Positions 45,323-57,335 of a stretch of DNA of 64,000 bases are shown here, in pieces (position 1 is the stretch's first letter; each line of letters opens with the position of its first letter). The position numbers and the translations under genes were made by a program. Source of the stretch: Clonostachys chloroleuca (lineage: Eukaryota; Ascomycota; Sordariomycetes; Hypocreales; Bionectriaceae); contig JBANAY010000003.1 in the NCBI GenBank assembly GCA_037952775.1, forward strand, positions 16,244,001-16,308,000. Reading direction: 5' to 3'. A model generated the notes under the pieces. It was given only the letters and a program-made list of their open reading frames with translations, was not told the DNA's origin and did no database searches.

Positions 45323-46352
45323 ATGACCCTGGCCTCCGCATCGCGATCGGCCCTCCTGCGAGGGTGCCAGGCCACTCGAGCCTACTCGACTGCAAAGTCC
45401 TCGCCCGCCGCCAAACCTACACCGACAACAGCTTCTCAAGCAAAGCCGGTCTCCAGCACGATCGCCACACCTGCTGCGAAAGCTACAGTAACCCCCAAAA
45501 GGCCGGTCTATGCTTCCACGCCTGTGAAGAAAACCACACCGGCCGCCACCACGCCGGCGGCCAGCAAGGCACCAGTCTCGAAGCCCCCGATTGCTCCCTC
45601 GGCGCAACAAAAAGTCGTCCCCAAGCCAGTTCCCGCGAAGCCGGCGTCGACGTATTCTACACAGTCGAGGCCAAAATTGGTTCCTTCGAAGTCGGTCTAC
45701 GCTCCGAAACCCTCCACTACGACCACCCCAAGCCCAGCAACAGCACAGCAAGCGAAGCCAATACCCACGCAGCAAACAAGGCCAGCGCCAATATACGCCT
45801 CAACACCGCAGAAGAAGCCTCCCGCGCCTCCGAAGAGCCCCGTTGCTCCCAAACCTGTCTCGAACATCAAGCCTTCCTCCGCCCCTTCCAAGCCAGCTGC
45901 TGCTCCGACCCCTCCCAAGAAGACAGTCAAGTCTGTGCCGACATCTCCCTCACCAGCTACTCCTCCTCCCAAACCTACCCCTGCACCAAAGGCACAGCCC
46001 GCAGCAGAGAAACTAGCCGCTGCGCGGAGGCACAGCTTCGGGCGGCGCGCGCGCGGAGGGAGGACCGGCAGGCGGAGGAGGCCAAGATAGAGAACGCGAA
46101 GAAGCAATACAAGAAAGAGTATAATAGCCTGGCGTGGCGGTGGACGACCGGCATCATTGCCATGCCCATCTTGCTGGTGACCAGCTATTATTTGTTTGAT
46201 CGACGTGAGTAGCAGGCCTGGCTGTTCTGGTGTTTGATTGCCTTGCTAACCCTTTCCCAGTGGCCCTTGGACATGAGCAGAAGACGGTGCCGAATCTTGA
46301 CAGCCCACGAAGAAATGATAATGAAGAGAAGAGTGGAGAGAAGCCTGAATAG
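45323..46352 (+). CDS. Mitochondrial inner-membrane-type protein, frameshifted in this sequence
   Basis: The start MTLASASRSALLRGCQATRAYS is a typical mitochondrial presequence (Arg-rich, no acids, RxY cleavage region). About 210 residues of Ala/Pro/Lys/Thr low complexity follow, then charged helix QLRAARARREDRQAEEAK, one membrane segment (WTTGIIAMPILLVTSYYLF), and after a 56-nt intron (46205-46260) a hydrophilic tail ending GEKPE. The presequence and the membrane part are in different frames. The shift falls near 46016-46030, where GCTGCGCGGAGG would be in register with one more base or two fewer. No splice pair explains it. The C-terminal anchor type is conserved among fungal mitochondrial proteins I cannot name. 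About 324 residues if repaired. Confidence 0.55.
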
Positions 46353-47067
46353 GGAGCAAGGGGTGTTGTTCCTGGAGAGGTAGAGGAGCAGCTGATGTGT
46401 ATGATTTATGGCCTTTTGGAACGCTTCTCATGGGCATTGTGATGAGACAGTCTGCTTGACGACTTACATGTACGACTTGAAATCTGTGACGGCTTGTTTC
46501 GGCCGGAGCTCCCACTTCATTGTGGGAGGCTGTTGAATTAATGTATATTACGACCATCTTCTGGATCATTTCTAGCTAGAGGAAGCGTGTAGGCGTAAGG
46601 ATCAAGGGAAACTACATTCTCGACTCATGACGATGATATGAATACGACACATTTAGCCTGGTTTGCACCTTATTGCATGGCACTCGCGCTTATCCTCCGT
46701 TGCCTGGCAGGGGATGCTGGCAAACTGGTGGATTTCATCATGTTGCTTGGCCAGTCAGATTTGATATACCCGTTTCTTTGAGAGCATATGGCCTAATTGA
46801 GTCACCGCAGCGACAATCCCAAGAGGAGATGAGGGGAAGTTAGAAGCATCGACACATTGCCCCTCCCCCTCATTCCTGTCTGGCCCATTTTGGCATGTGT
46901 TATTAATACCACTGATAGGTAGAGAACGCTGTACTGTCCTTTTCGTATCGCAATTATATTATTTCTGGGAATATTCCAGTGTCGATATTTACTATTTTCA
47001 TGTAAATTGACAATTGAACCAACCACTCCGTTGCTCATTGGCTACACAAATACCTTGACCATCCAAC
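46353..47067. other. Intergenic, no gene seen
   Basis: About 715 bases, promoter of the GH2 gene. AT-rich before the start. Confidence 0.45.
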
Positions 47068-49300
47068 ATGGCAACTCCTGAGACACACATCTACCCTCGC
47101 CCGGACTTTGAGCGCAGCCACCTACGATGGCAATCGCTCAACGGTCCCTGGGACTTCATCTTCGACGATGACGATAGTGGGCTTTCCAAGCTCTGGCAGC
47201 AATCAGGCCTCCCCAACGAGACCTCGGCCTCGATCACCCCAAGCCCACAGGGCAATACCAAGGAGACCGACAGCATCACGCAGAAGATCGCCTCCGGCAC
47301 ACAGGATCTCATCAAGGATAACCTGCTCTCCAAGAGCGGGAGCGACAGCCAGAAACTCAACAAGAAGCAGCAGATCATCGTCCCCTTTGTCTTCCAGAGC
47401 CCGGCGTCCGGCATCAACGACCGAAATGTCCACGAGGTGCTCTGGTACGAGCGCACCATTTCCGATCTGCGGACCGACGAGGAGAAGGGTAAGGGCCACC
47501 GCCTGATCCTGAGGTTCGGTGCTGTAGACTACCTGGCTACCGTCTGGGTCAACGGACAGCATGTTGGCGGCCACCGTGGCGGGCATGTCCCCTTCGAGGT
47601 CGACGTGACCGATGCTATCGATGCTGCTGGCGCCTCCTCCTCATCTCACAGGGTTACCGTCCGCGTGTACGACTCGGCATATGACCTTACCCAGCCTCGT
47701 GGGAAGCAGTACTGGGGTGCACAGCCCGAGAGCATCTTCTACACGCCGTCGGGGGGCATCTGGCAGAATGTGTGGCTTGAGGTTGTCCCTACTGCGCGGA
47801 TAGCCGATGCGAGTGGTGGCACGATTATACAGTCCACGATATTCACTCTGGGAAAATCCATAGCACCATTGCCGTTGCTGGCCGCAGGGCAGGGCAGGAG
47901 CTCGCTGTCGAGCTGGAGGCAAGCTTCTTGGGGGTCGAGGTCTCCAAGTCGGAAGCTGTTCGACTCCCCCGCGAAGCTGATCATGCCAGCGTGGACCTAG
48001 ATGTGCGACTGTCAGAGGAGAAACAGAAGAGTCTGCCGCAGGCTGTGACGGGCGCTGAACCCGGTGCCGCTCCGCTGGCGAACGATTTTGCATGGAAAGA
48101 CGGTGTTGCCTTGTGGTCACCCGAACACCCTCAGCTGTACGATCTCACCCTCCGCCTTCTGGACGCTTCCGGCCGAGTGCTGGACGAGGTCAAGACCACG
48201 ACGGGCATGAGATCCATCGGCTGGACCAAGGGCGACGGCCACTGGCGCCTGAACGACAAGCCGTATTTCCAGGCGCTGTGTCTCGACCAGGGCTACTGGC
48301 CCGAGACGTTCATGACGCCCCCGTCCGCCTCGAGCCTCAAGACGGACATCGAGCTCGCCAAGAGGATGGGGTTCAACGGGTGCCGCAAGCACCAGAAGGT
48401 CGAGGACCCTCTCTTCTACTACTGGGCGGACAGGCTGGGATACCTCGTCTGGGGCGAGATGGCCAGCGCGTACCAATACAGCCAGTTGTACGTCGAGAGG
48501 TTCGACCGGGAGTGGGAGGAGGCCATGCGGCTGGTCATCAACCGCCCGTGCATCGTGACCTGGACGCTGGTGAACGAGAGCTGGGGGTATACGGCCCTGA
48601 AGGAGAATGTTGAGCATCGGAATCATATTCGATCGCTGTATTACCAGACCAAGTAAGAAATGGATTTCCTTACCTGCTGGATTCGAATTGACGAAAACTA
48701 ATGCGTTGGGGAAAACTCTAGGACTCTTGACCCGACCCGTAGCATCAACGATAACTGCGGCTGGGAGCATGTCATTACTGACCTGACTACATTCCACGAC
48801 TACGCCGATGGTCCCGAGCTCGAAAAGACCTGCGAGAGCCTCGATGCGATCCTGGGCCTCAAGGCGGGGAGAGATCTCTTCGTCCGCGAGATCCCCGGCA
48901 GAGACCCAGGAGCCAAGCACCTCGCCGGGGCACCCGTCATGTGCACGGAGTTTGGGGGCGTCAACATTGCCGCGGCTGCTGTGCCGGGCGACGGCAAGGA
49001 GCGGGACTGGGGCTACACGACGGCAAGCGACCCGGACGATCTGCTGAAGAGGGTGAGCAGGCTGGTAAAGGGGGTGACCAAGGGCGGCCACTGCTGTGCC
49101 TTTGTTTACACGCAATTGTAAGATTGGGCCAGGTTATTTTGGGCATTGGAGAATATAACTGACCGATATGCTTTAGGACTGATATTGAGCAAGAAGCGAA
49201 TGGGTTGTATTCTTTTGACCGGAAGGAAAAGTTGGATTCAGCTAAGGTCCGGGCTCTGATGGAGGAGGCTATCCAGCTCTACTATGGCCGCATTAAATGA
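47068..49300 (+). CDS. Glycoside hydrolase family 2 protein (beta-galactosidase/glucuronidase-like), one-base frameshift
   Basis: Exons 47068-48652, 48722-49117 and 49177-49300. The protein starts with a sugar-binding jelly roll (PRPDFERSHLRWQSLNGPWDFIFDD..LWYERTI..HLRF-type blocks, VWVNGQHVGGHRGGHVPFEVDVTD). The Ig-like domain follows (LWSPEHPQLYDLTLRLLD), then the TIM barrel with the acid/base in TWTLVNESWGY (near residue 503) and the nucleophile in CTEFGG (near 603). It hydrolyses beta-linked sugars; lacking a signal peptide, it is probably intracellular. The frame breaks near 47836: one more A there (TCC AAC GAT ATT CAC) would join the halves and restore a 701-residue enzyme. As everything else is intact, an assembly error is at least as likely as inactivation. 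Exact substrate unknown. It converges with a Zn2Cys6 regulator. Confidence 0.85.
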
Positions 49301-49643
49301 GTTGACATCCCATTATGAGAGATGTAGAGATAGGGCTGGCTTGGTTTGCTGTCCAATATGAAATGATAGATGTTCTTATTTCGGGAAAAATTGATATCTG
49401 ATGATGCGCAACCGACCGTTTTTGTCCTAAATATGCAATGTACACGCTCCAACACTAATGCAGGCTCTCCGCCACCATTGAGATATACATGAAAAAAAAA
49501 AAAAAACATGAACCCTGGCGAGGACACCTACTCAGATCCCTTATATAACGTATCATGCAAATATCTGGATAGAAATGCGTATATGAACAGTGGAACTAAA
49601 GGCTAAGAAATGGGGTGGCCAAACCATTGAGACGAGACAAGGA
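49301..49643. other. Intergenic between convergent genes
   Basis: Shared 3' flank with an A run (49492-49505). No gene seen. Confidence 0.45.
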
Positions 49644-52129
49644 TCACATCCCCCCTCTGGACGCTTTGATCGTCACCTGCATCTTCTCTATCGCCCGAGG
49701 CTCCAAGCTCAGAATGAACATCCTCACAAGACTACACTCGGGCTTCCCCATCTCCCGCAGCAGGACCTCGCGCTCGCGCCCGAGCGTCGTAGGCTCGACC
49801 ATCATCAGGTGCAGCAGCGCGGTGCTCATCGGGAACGGCGTGATGTGCTGCCGGAACATGCCCGCCGAGGGGTGCGTGAAGATGCGGAGGGTGCAGACTA
49901 TGTCGTGGCAGCACGCGTCGATGTCTATCGGGTGGCGCGGGCTCCCCGGGGGCTGCAGCCTGTGGAGGATCGTGACGGCGCGGACGCACATGGACCAGTA
50001 CAGGCTCATGACGTGGGCGGCGGCCAGCTGGCCGACCTCGATGACTTCTGGGAGTTGCTTGTCCAGGTAGCGGGGGAATTTGTCGAGGGAGCTGAAGTGC
50101 TGGTCGTGCCACTCTAGCAGGCGGTCCAGGAGGCGCTGGATCCCCTTGACGACGAGGGTGAAGCATAGCTGCTTTTTGTCCGCGTCTTTCCAGCCCTGTG
50201 CGACGTCTATTGCCTCTAGGATGGCAGGCAGGTCAACGAGGATGTCGAGGAGATGGTCCCGGGGTGTCTTTTGATGCTCTGTCCAGGGCACTGTCTTCCA
50301 AACCGGGTCGGAGAGGAAGCAGCGCTTGCGGGCCATAAGAGCAGATAATGCCTATGAAAGAGAGAGATTGGTTAGATGAGGGGTGAAGAAACCAAACATG
50401 TATATAAAGTGTAACTGAGACTTACTAGGTGGTGTCTGCCTGCTACAAAGAGCATGTGCGAGTAGCCCGATATGTAGGCAGATGGAGGTTTCGAAGTGAG
50501 CAATGCGACATCGCCTCCGCTGTGAACCATCCAACTTCGCCGGTGGTCCATGTGGCTCTGTGAATCAGCTCCATGAAAGGCCTAGTTAAAGCAATATATG
50601 AGTAAAGTGTGTAAAAGTTCGGGAGGGCCGACCTACCTCATAGATACTGAACAGCCGGGTGGCCTGCAGTTGGTCTTCCGTCCACTTCTCCACGCCTTTA
50701 AATGATTGAGATAGTTCATGCAGGGCATCACCATAGAAGCGATGGCCCTCCTTGCGCATCCATCTAGCCTCGGGATTCCGGGCGCCGACAGTGGCGAAGG
50801 CCATGGCTACGAGGCCCTTGTACACGGTGGTATTGTTGTTTGCGATGTCAATCATGGCGTTAATGGAGCCCCCGAGGTCGACCTGGTGGTTACCCGGGGG
50901 AAAGGGTTTCCCGTTGGGCAGGTAGGATTCCCAGAAGAGACCGATGACGCGAGCTTCCTCCGCAGACCGGGATACAGCGCCGGATTGGAACAAGTCGGCA
51001 GATGCATTGTTGTGTACTTTTTGGTGATGTAAGCGTTTGCGGACCTTGTGGAAGTGACGGGGCCGGCTGCCATAGGAAAGCTGGGCTTGCTCTAGAGTAT
51101 CGTCTGGTAGCTCCGAATACCCACCAATAAGCGCGTAGTTGTGGTCTGGAACGATGGGGATATCAAGAGTGTCTAGGGGAGGGATATCTGAGGCTGGAGG
51201 AGTCGCAATGAAAGAGGGCGAGGCTGAATGCGAAGAGCTTTCCAATGAAGGAGGAACTGTCGAGGGAGACAGTGCAGGCTGGGTTGGAGGCGTAGGTAAG
51301 TAGAGAGGGTTAACATTTGATGTTGAATCCTTGAGCTGTAGAGGTAGAGTGGTGGGAGGGGCTGTCATGAACTGGTGATCTATCTCGGATGCTGGATAGG
51401 ATAATGCCCGAAGCGGATCTACGAAGGGTGGTGATGCATCCTGCATGTATAATGGTGCGCCGGCAACACCGTAGAAGGGGGCAATTTCAACATTATTGGC
51501 GGTCTTGTTGCTATTGCTCGTTGAAGCACCGGAGTTGCCAGCATTGGAGCGCTTCGGACCTCGATTATATCCTTCACAGGGAATGCAAGATTTGCGGCAC
51601 TGTCCGCAGCTGGGTCTCTGCAGGTCGCACTGATGCGGGCGCAACGTATCACATTAGTCACGATGCATGAATGAGTGTGCTGAGTACGAGGGATAGGAGA
51701 GCGGAGATGCAGTGAGACGGCGATGGGAGGGGAGATGGTGGACTTGGCATGCTCGCAAGCAAAGCCATGGCACAGTCACCCATCACGACACGACGGGTCG
51801 GTGAATATGCCGGCCATGGCCAAAAGCAGACAAGATGTGTGATGGGAGATGTGACGATGGCTGGTTGGTTGCGAGCCCTCAGTAATACGGCGTTGCATCG
51901 GGAGAGTTGCACGGGATGAACCACGGAAGGACGCCAGGGGATGAGGAGAGTGATTGGGCAAGAGGAGAGAAAGAACAAAAGGTACGAGACGGCAAGCATT
52001 GGATTTCCAAGGAAGCAGTGTAGTTTACCCTGCTCGCTTAGTCGAGTGAAAACGTGGACTTACACCTTTCTTACGGCGCGAGCATGTAATGCACGCCTGC
52101 GGACGGCCCTTGACTCCAGGGCCCACCAT
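49644..52129 (-). CDS. Zn2Cys6 transcription factor
   Basis: Four exons on the minus strand: 52129-52064, 51629-50637, 50581-50426 and 50351-49644; 640 residues. The first intron (434 nt, unusually long here) splits the zinc cluster. Exon 1 gives ACITCSRRKKG, and exon 2 starts CDLQRPSCGQCRKSCIPC, together a complete six-cysteine binuclear cluster. A model starting in exon 2 would lose two cysteines. A Ser/Pro-rich linker to about residue 200 follows. The C-terminal region (RVIGLFWESYLPNG, AMAFATVGARNPEA, LFSIYEV) matches the DUF3468-like fungal_trans_2 middle domain of many such regulators. It would bind CGG-type sites in the nucleus. It may control the adjacent GH2 gene or the metabolic cluster 3 kb away; neither is shown. 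Confidence 0.85.
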
Positions 52130-54039
52130 CACTGCCCATCAACTCGAGTTACCGAGGACCTGGTCGGGCCAGGGATGGAGAAAGGCCCGCGAGAAGACGG
52201 CTTGTACGTAGTACGGCAGCTTTGCTACGTAGTGCCGGGGACTATCAGCGAAAGCCGTCGGTCCTCTTTTCCCCACGGCAGTAGCTTGACGCAGGTTAGA
52301 AAATGACTGGATCATCATGATTGGAAAGTAGGATGGGGATCAACCGAGCGAGTGATTACAAGAGCGGGAGAGGGGTCGGAACACAGACTGGGGTTGTGAG
52401 CATGGAGAAACGTTGGCCAACCCCAGGCGAGTCGCAGTCAGAACAGCCTTGCTGGACCATGTACAATCAACCCGTCCTGCTCTACTACCCCTCGCAGGAG
52501 GTAGATTGGCCCCGGATTCACCGCGCCTTGCATTGCCCCAGTTTGGCGGCTTGATCTTGATTGCGGAAGACACGTACCTTGTGGAGATGGGAATGAAGCT
52601 AAGGTGATCTCTCCGGGGCTTTTCCAGGCCACCGGGAGGCCGAGCAATGGTCTGTTTGTTTGTTTGCTGCCAGGTCGTTCTTCAAGAATGGCGCGATGCT
52701 GGGCCTTCTCCCCCAGAGTCCAGGCCCAGGGACCATCTACTTTTAATTCGGCCACCCATATTTCAGTTAACCTATATATCGGTTTGTCGGGGTTAAAAGG
52801 CCTACCCAGGCTGGGATCACGTGGCTGAATACGTTAATTTCCCGGTCCATCGCTTGGTCCGTATCCCAATTGCGAAGTCGCCGAGGCCATTCTAAAGAGA
52901 GCGGTCTCGTCGAAACCAAATATAAACTGGTGAGCCATTAGGCCTCGCGCATAAACATGCCAGATTGCGGTGAAAATGTGATGTCTTGCCATGTGTTGCT
53001 CTGTTGTATAGGGGAATAACCATCGCGAGCCCTCGTCCAGATCTTGTAGTCCCAGCTTGGCAGTCGATACAGATATCCCCCAGAACAGGGATTCGTCCAG
53101 ACAACTACCAAGACAAGCAGTTTATCGTGCCTGCAGATGTCAGCATGTAGGTACCACGGCCAATATCAAAACCAGCTCATTGGTATGGCCCACTGTATAG
53201 GGGTGGAACCTGACTCAGATTTACTTGCGCCACCCGTGATTGATATCCGTGTATTTAACAATATGCAACATCTTTTGATTAAATGCCCTCGCAATGGAGA
53301 GGGGCGATCCAGACGGCTGGAAGTGCTCTAACAAACGTCAGGATCAGAAATAGGGACACAATTACCAAGGCTCTCAAGCAAATTCCTAGAGAACGTTGGC
53401 CGGAAATAAGGAGCTTATAAGTTACAGTTATTATGTGATGGGGAAAGTCAGACTACAAACGAGCCTTTAGCCTCAGATATTTCCTTGAATTAATGGTCGT
53501 CACCCCGATGATGAGGAAGTAAGAGACTACTCCATCAGAATTGGGTTTCATATCCTTTGATCATCGTGCTAATTGTTTCGATAAACCGTCGGATTACGTA
53601 TGTTCTCAGCATTGAACGTCCTGAAACAGAGGATTTTGACCAAAACTCATCATCAGGGAGCGAGTTTTATACCGTGAATTTGAAGAGGGTTGACTCCTCC
53701 AATATATTTTCAATTTGAGAAATCAATTGAAGCCGATCGAACCTCATAAATTCTCTTCTCAAAAGAAACTGATCGTGGTTGGAGAATGATTGTGAGGGTG
53801 TAATGCCTTGTCCAGGGTAGCCACGCCTCCGAGAGATGACTCAGCATGACGAACCTCGGTATAACAGATCTACAGCTGCCTCATTATCGTCCCTGCCTTC
53901 CATAACAACGTAAACGTCCAAAGCTCGACTCTCTCTCTAAACTCTTCACGGTCGCTGCCAGGCTTCAATTTCTCACCCATGAACTTGTCTGCTACGCCCA
54001 TCAACTGACCAGCGCATCGAGCGCTCATTAACCATAGTA
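52130..54039. promoter_or_regulatory. Divergent intergenic region (Zn2Cys6 factor / CAB4)
   Basis: 1.9 kb. Several frames of 60-105 codons (e.g. 52438-52755 minus) lack family-like features. It holds the promoters of both flanking genes. No element can be named. Confidence 0.45.
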
Positions 54040-55200
54040 ATGGCCCCCTCGATCCCAAAGCCGAGCGTGCAGCGGCCATCTCTACTGCTGCTCTGTTCCC
54101 CGCCCTCCCCGCCAAACCGCCACTCCATCCATGCGGCTTACCACGCCCCGATATCTGAGGCCCTCGCTCGCGTTCCCGATGCTCCGTACCTTACCGTGGT
54201 CTTGGCGGCGCCCTTCGTCCCCTTGAAGTGGACCTACCTGCAATCACTCCTCGCCGGCCTGTACAGCCTTGTTGCTTCGATCACCGACGCCGATGTACGC
54301 ATTGTGCTTGTGGACCATGTCCGTGGACGAGAATACCCCCCAGATCGCATCGTGCCTTTCAACGATACTACAATTCCGGATCTAGGTACATATGCTGCAC
54401 AAAAGCACCGTTACCAGTTTCTCTTACACCCAAGCACCGAAGGAAGCTACGAGCTTCTCGCCACCTATCTTCGAGTCGCGGAGCGATACGAGACTGTTCT
54501 GCAAAAGCAGATCATACCACTACCTGGCGGTCTTAGCCTCTCGACCGAGTATCTTGTGGACACTACTGCCCCAGCCACAGAAGTGACGGAGAGATATCGT
54601 GGGGTATGTCTGGGTGGCACCTTTGATCACCTTCACCCTGGGCACAAGCTGCTGCTTCATGCATCCACGCTCCTTCTCAAGCTGCCCCGAAATGATGAAC
54701 CCCCGGCAACTCTCATTGTAGGGATATCGGGTGATGCACTGCTGAAAAACAAGAAGTTTGCCTCGGAATTGGAATCGTGGCCGTACCGTGCCAGTTCCGT
54801 CTTCTCATTTCTCTCCACAATCCTCTCCTCTCCTGCCCCGGAGGTTGAGGATCGAGAGTACGGCGACAACGAAGAACTCCATGCTAAATTTTGTGATGAG
54901 CGGTTGGATATCTGTTTTGCCAACATCGTTGATGTCTTCGGCCCCACCATCACCGTCGAGGATGTGCAAGCTATTGCCCTCTCTGGGGAGACGCGTGGCG
55001 GCGGCACGAGCATAAATGAACGAAGAGTTGGAAAGGGGTGGAATCCGCTGGTCGTATTTGAGATTGATGTGCTTGATGCCACCTTTGATGACACTGACGC
55101 CGGAGAGACGAGAAAGCCAGAAGATTTCAGTGCGAAGATCAGCAGCACCGAGATCAGAAAGCGCAGGGCTGAGTTGAAACTGCAAAAGAGTGACCACTAA
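54040..55200 (+). CDS. CAB4: Phosphopantetheine adenylyltransferase (CoA biosynthesis)
   Basis: Single exon, 386 residues. It transfers AMP from ATP to 4'-phosphopantetheine, giving dephospho-CoA, the fourth step of CoA synthesis. The nucleotidyltransferase core begins at about residue 188 with CLGGTFDHLHPGHKLLL, containing the HxGH motif (199-202). Further on are VGISGDALLKNK and the C-terminal ALSGETRGGGTSINERR and ISSTEIRKRR, the ISxTxxR-type motif that binds ATP. The N-terminal 180 residues are the usual fungal extension of unknown role. It is probably cytosolic. Next to it begins a cluster containing an acyl-CoA ligase. The CoA link is suggestive, but CAB4 is a housekeeping gene. Confidence 0.92.
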   Translation: MAPSIPKPSVQRPSLLLLCSPPSPPNRHSIHAAYHAPISEALARVPDAPYLTVVLAAPFVPLKWTYLQSLLAGLYSLVASITDADVRIVLVDHVRGREYPPDRIVPFNDTTIPDLGTYAAQKHRYQFLLHPSTEGSYELLATYLRVAERYETVLQKQIIPLPGGLSLSTEYLVDTTAPATEVTERYRGVCLGGTFDHLHPGHKLLLHASTLLLKLPRNDEPPATLIVGISGDALLKNKKFASELESWPYRASSVFSFLSTILSSPAPEVEDREYGDNEELHAKFCDERLDICFANIVDVFGPTITVEDVQAIALSGETRGGGTSINERRVGKGWNPLVVFEIDVLDATFDDTDAGETRKPEDFSAKISSTEIRKRRAELKLQKSDH

Positions 55201-55491
55201 GCTGGGTACCTGAGAAGTGCTTCAGGTATTTGGTATTATGAGTTATGAACCATTATGAGCTGAATGAACATGCTATTTCATCATAGGGGCATTTCCCATG
55301 TCTGGGTAAGGGTAATATCAATGTTTGAACCTGGACTACACTGAATGTAGGAACAAACTAATGAAACAATCATCTTCACTTGTTTATTAGGGCAACTTGA
55401 TTATACTTTATTTGTATTGGGCATACAAAGACATCAATTTCGCTGTTTTGAAGACAAGTACAAATCCGGATTCACGTATACGCAGCATCTT
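55201..55491. other. Intergenic between convergent genes
   Basis: About 290 bases of 3' flank. Nothing seen. Confidence 0.45.
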
Positions 55492-57335
55492 CTATATCTT
55501 GGCCTGGATCGGCCCCTCGGCCTCATCCTCCCTGTGCGTGAAGGTGACGAGCTTCCGCCCTGCCACCGTGCCACTCTTGGTTAGAAGCTTCCGCCTGCCA
55601 GCCGTCGTCAGGGGGGCGTCGTCGTCGTACTCCCTGATGTAGTACCCCCAGTCGGCCGTGTCGTCCAGCTCCGTCTGGCTGTAGCCGTTGCCCATGAAGC
55701 TGAACCGGTTGCCGGCGTACTTGATGTCCAGGTCGTCGAAGCGCACATCCTTCATCATCTCGAGGTAGTGCAGCGCCGAGCCGGGCCACAGGGCAAGTAC
55801 CTTGTTCCCGTCCCGGCCGCCCTTGTACCACGAGCGGCAGGGGTCGTTCCAGACCGTGCCCTTCATGAACCAGTCCTTGTACTGGACGAAGTCTCGTACC
55901 GCCTCCTCTTTGGGTGCGAATTGCGAGATGTTTGTGGTCTGGAAGCGGTCGATGACCTTGCACATCCAGTCCGCCTGCGCCTCGATGGCGCACAGCACGG
56001 GGCCATTGCCGATGGGGCAGTTTGGCCCCAGGAAGATGAGGTAGTTGGGGAAGTCTGAGGCGGCGACACCCATGTATGATTCCGGCTCTGTGGCCCACTT
56101 GTCCTGCAGGTTCGCTCCCGAGGGGTTGACCACTGGGAACCGGGGCTTGAAGGTGGTGTCGAAGCCTGTGGCACAGATGAGGATGTCGAGCTCGACCTCC
56201 TGGCCGTTGTCGCACAGGCAGCCCTTCTCGGTGATGGCGTTGATCTCGCCATATATGACGTCGACGTTGGGCTTGGTGAGGGACTCGAGGTAGTTGACGC
56301 CAGGACTCAATCTGCGGCAGCCTAGGCTCCAGTCGGGGATCAACTTGCTTTCGAGATACTCATTGCTAAGCTTCTCCTTCATCTGTTGCAGCATGTAGGC
56401 GCGTGTGTCCTGGTTGACCTGGGTGCCCTTGAGGAAGATGCCGAACTGGCCGTTGAGACCCGACTCAATCTCCTTGCGGTAGGCTGTGAGCGCCCCCTTC
56501 TCGTTGGCGAACTTGTCCAGCTCCTCGGCGGAGAACTTGTGTTGCTCCAGACCCTGAACGGGTGATACGTATGTGGGTTCACGGATGAAGTTGATGACTC
56601 TCTTGCACTTCTCACGGATTGCGGGGAGAACTTGGATACCTGATGAACTACACTGCTGTCAGCAACTGGGTTTTCTTATTCAGGTTGGCGTTCAACTTAC
56701 CCATTTCCGATCAGACCAACAGTCTTGCCTTCGAGCGAGACAGAGTCATCCCAGTTTGCAGTGTGAAGCAAAGTGCCCTTGAACTTGTCTAGGCCCGGGA
56801 TAGCAGGATACCTCCAGTTGTTGAGAATGCCACTCGCATTAATGAGTATATCGCACTCATCATCGACGATATTCCCCGTAGCAACATCCTTCATCTTGAC
56901 ATCGTACCCCCCGCGGGTGTCGTTCCAGTAAGCGCCCACGACCTGGTGGCTCGTCTTGATGAACTGCTTGAGGCCGTACTTGTTGGCGAAGCCGTCAAAG
57001 TACTCAAAGATCTCCCTGGCGGGCGGGTAGACGGCCGACCAGTCCAGCTTGGGCTCGAAGCTCCACGTGTAGTTGTGCGAGGGGACGTCGCAAGCGCAGC
57101 CCGGGTAGTTGTTCTCGTACCACGTGCCCGACACCTCGGGGTTCTTCTCGTACACCTGCAGGGAGAAGTTGCTAAAGTGCTTCTGGAGCTTGTAGGCCAT
57201 GAGGAGGCCGGAGGCGCCCGCGCCGACGCAGATGATGCGGACATGGCGCTCGGCGTGGATGGGGCCTGCTAGTCGTCTGCTGGCGTCTAGCTCGGCGGCG
57301 TGGGAGGTGGTTCCCGGGATCGGGAAGTCTGCCAT
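55492..57335 (-). CDS. Baeyer-Villiger-type flavin monooxygenase, C-terminal AKI
   Basis: Two exons on the minus strand, 57335-56701 and 56647-55492; 596 residues. Type I BVMO features: FAD-binding GAGASG (38-43), the fingerprint FxGxxxHxxxW at 185-195 (FKGTLLHTANW), and a second Rossmann motif GLIGNGSSGIQ (208-217) completed across the splice junction. Further on are ATGFDTTFKPRFPV and FLGPNCPIGNGP. Such enzymes insert oxygen next to a ketone or aldehyde carbonyl using NADPH and O2, giving esters or lactones. The last residues are QAKI. AKI acts as a peroxisomal signal in some yeast proteins, such as the Candida tropicalis multifunctional beta-oxidation enzyme, so peroxisomal location is plausible here given the neighbours. 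The start at 57335 (MADFPIPG) is preferred to one ten codons upstream. Substrate unknown. Confidence 0.9.

Noticed and set aside
48117..49115. 332-codon minus-strand frame opposite GH2
   Set aside because: Runs antisense to catalytic GH2 exons and across an intron; shadow of biased codons.
51629..51644. ATG at 51644 as start of the Zn2Cys6 factor
   Set aside because: Would drop the first two cysteines of the zinc cluster; the spliced exon 1 completes it.
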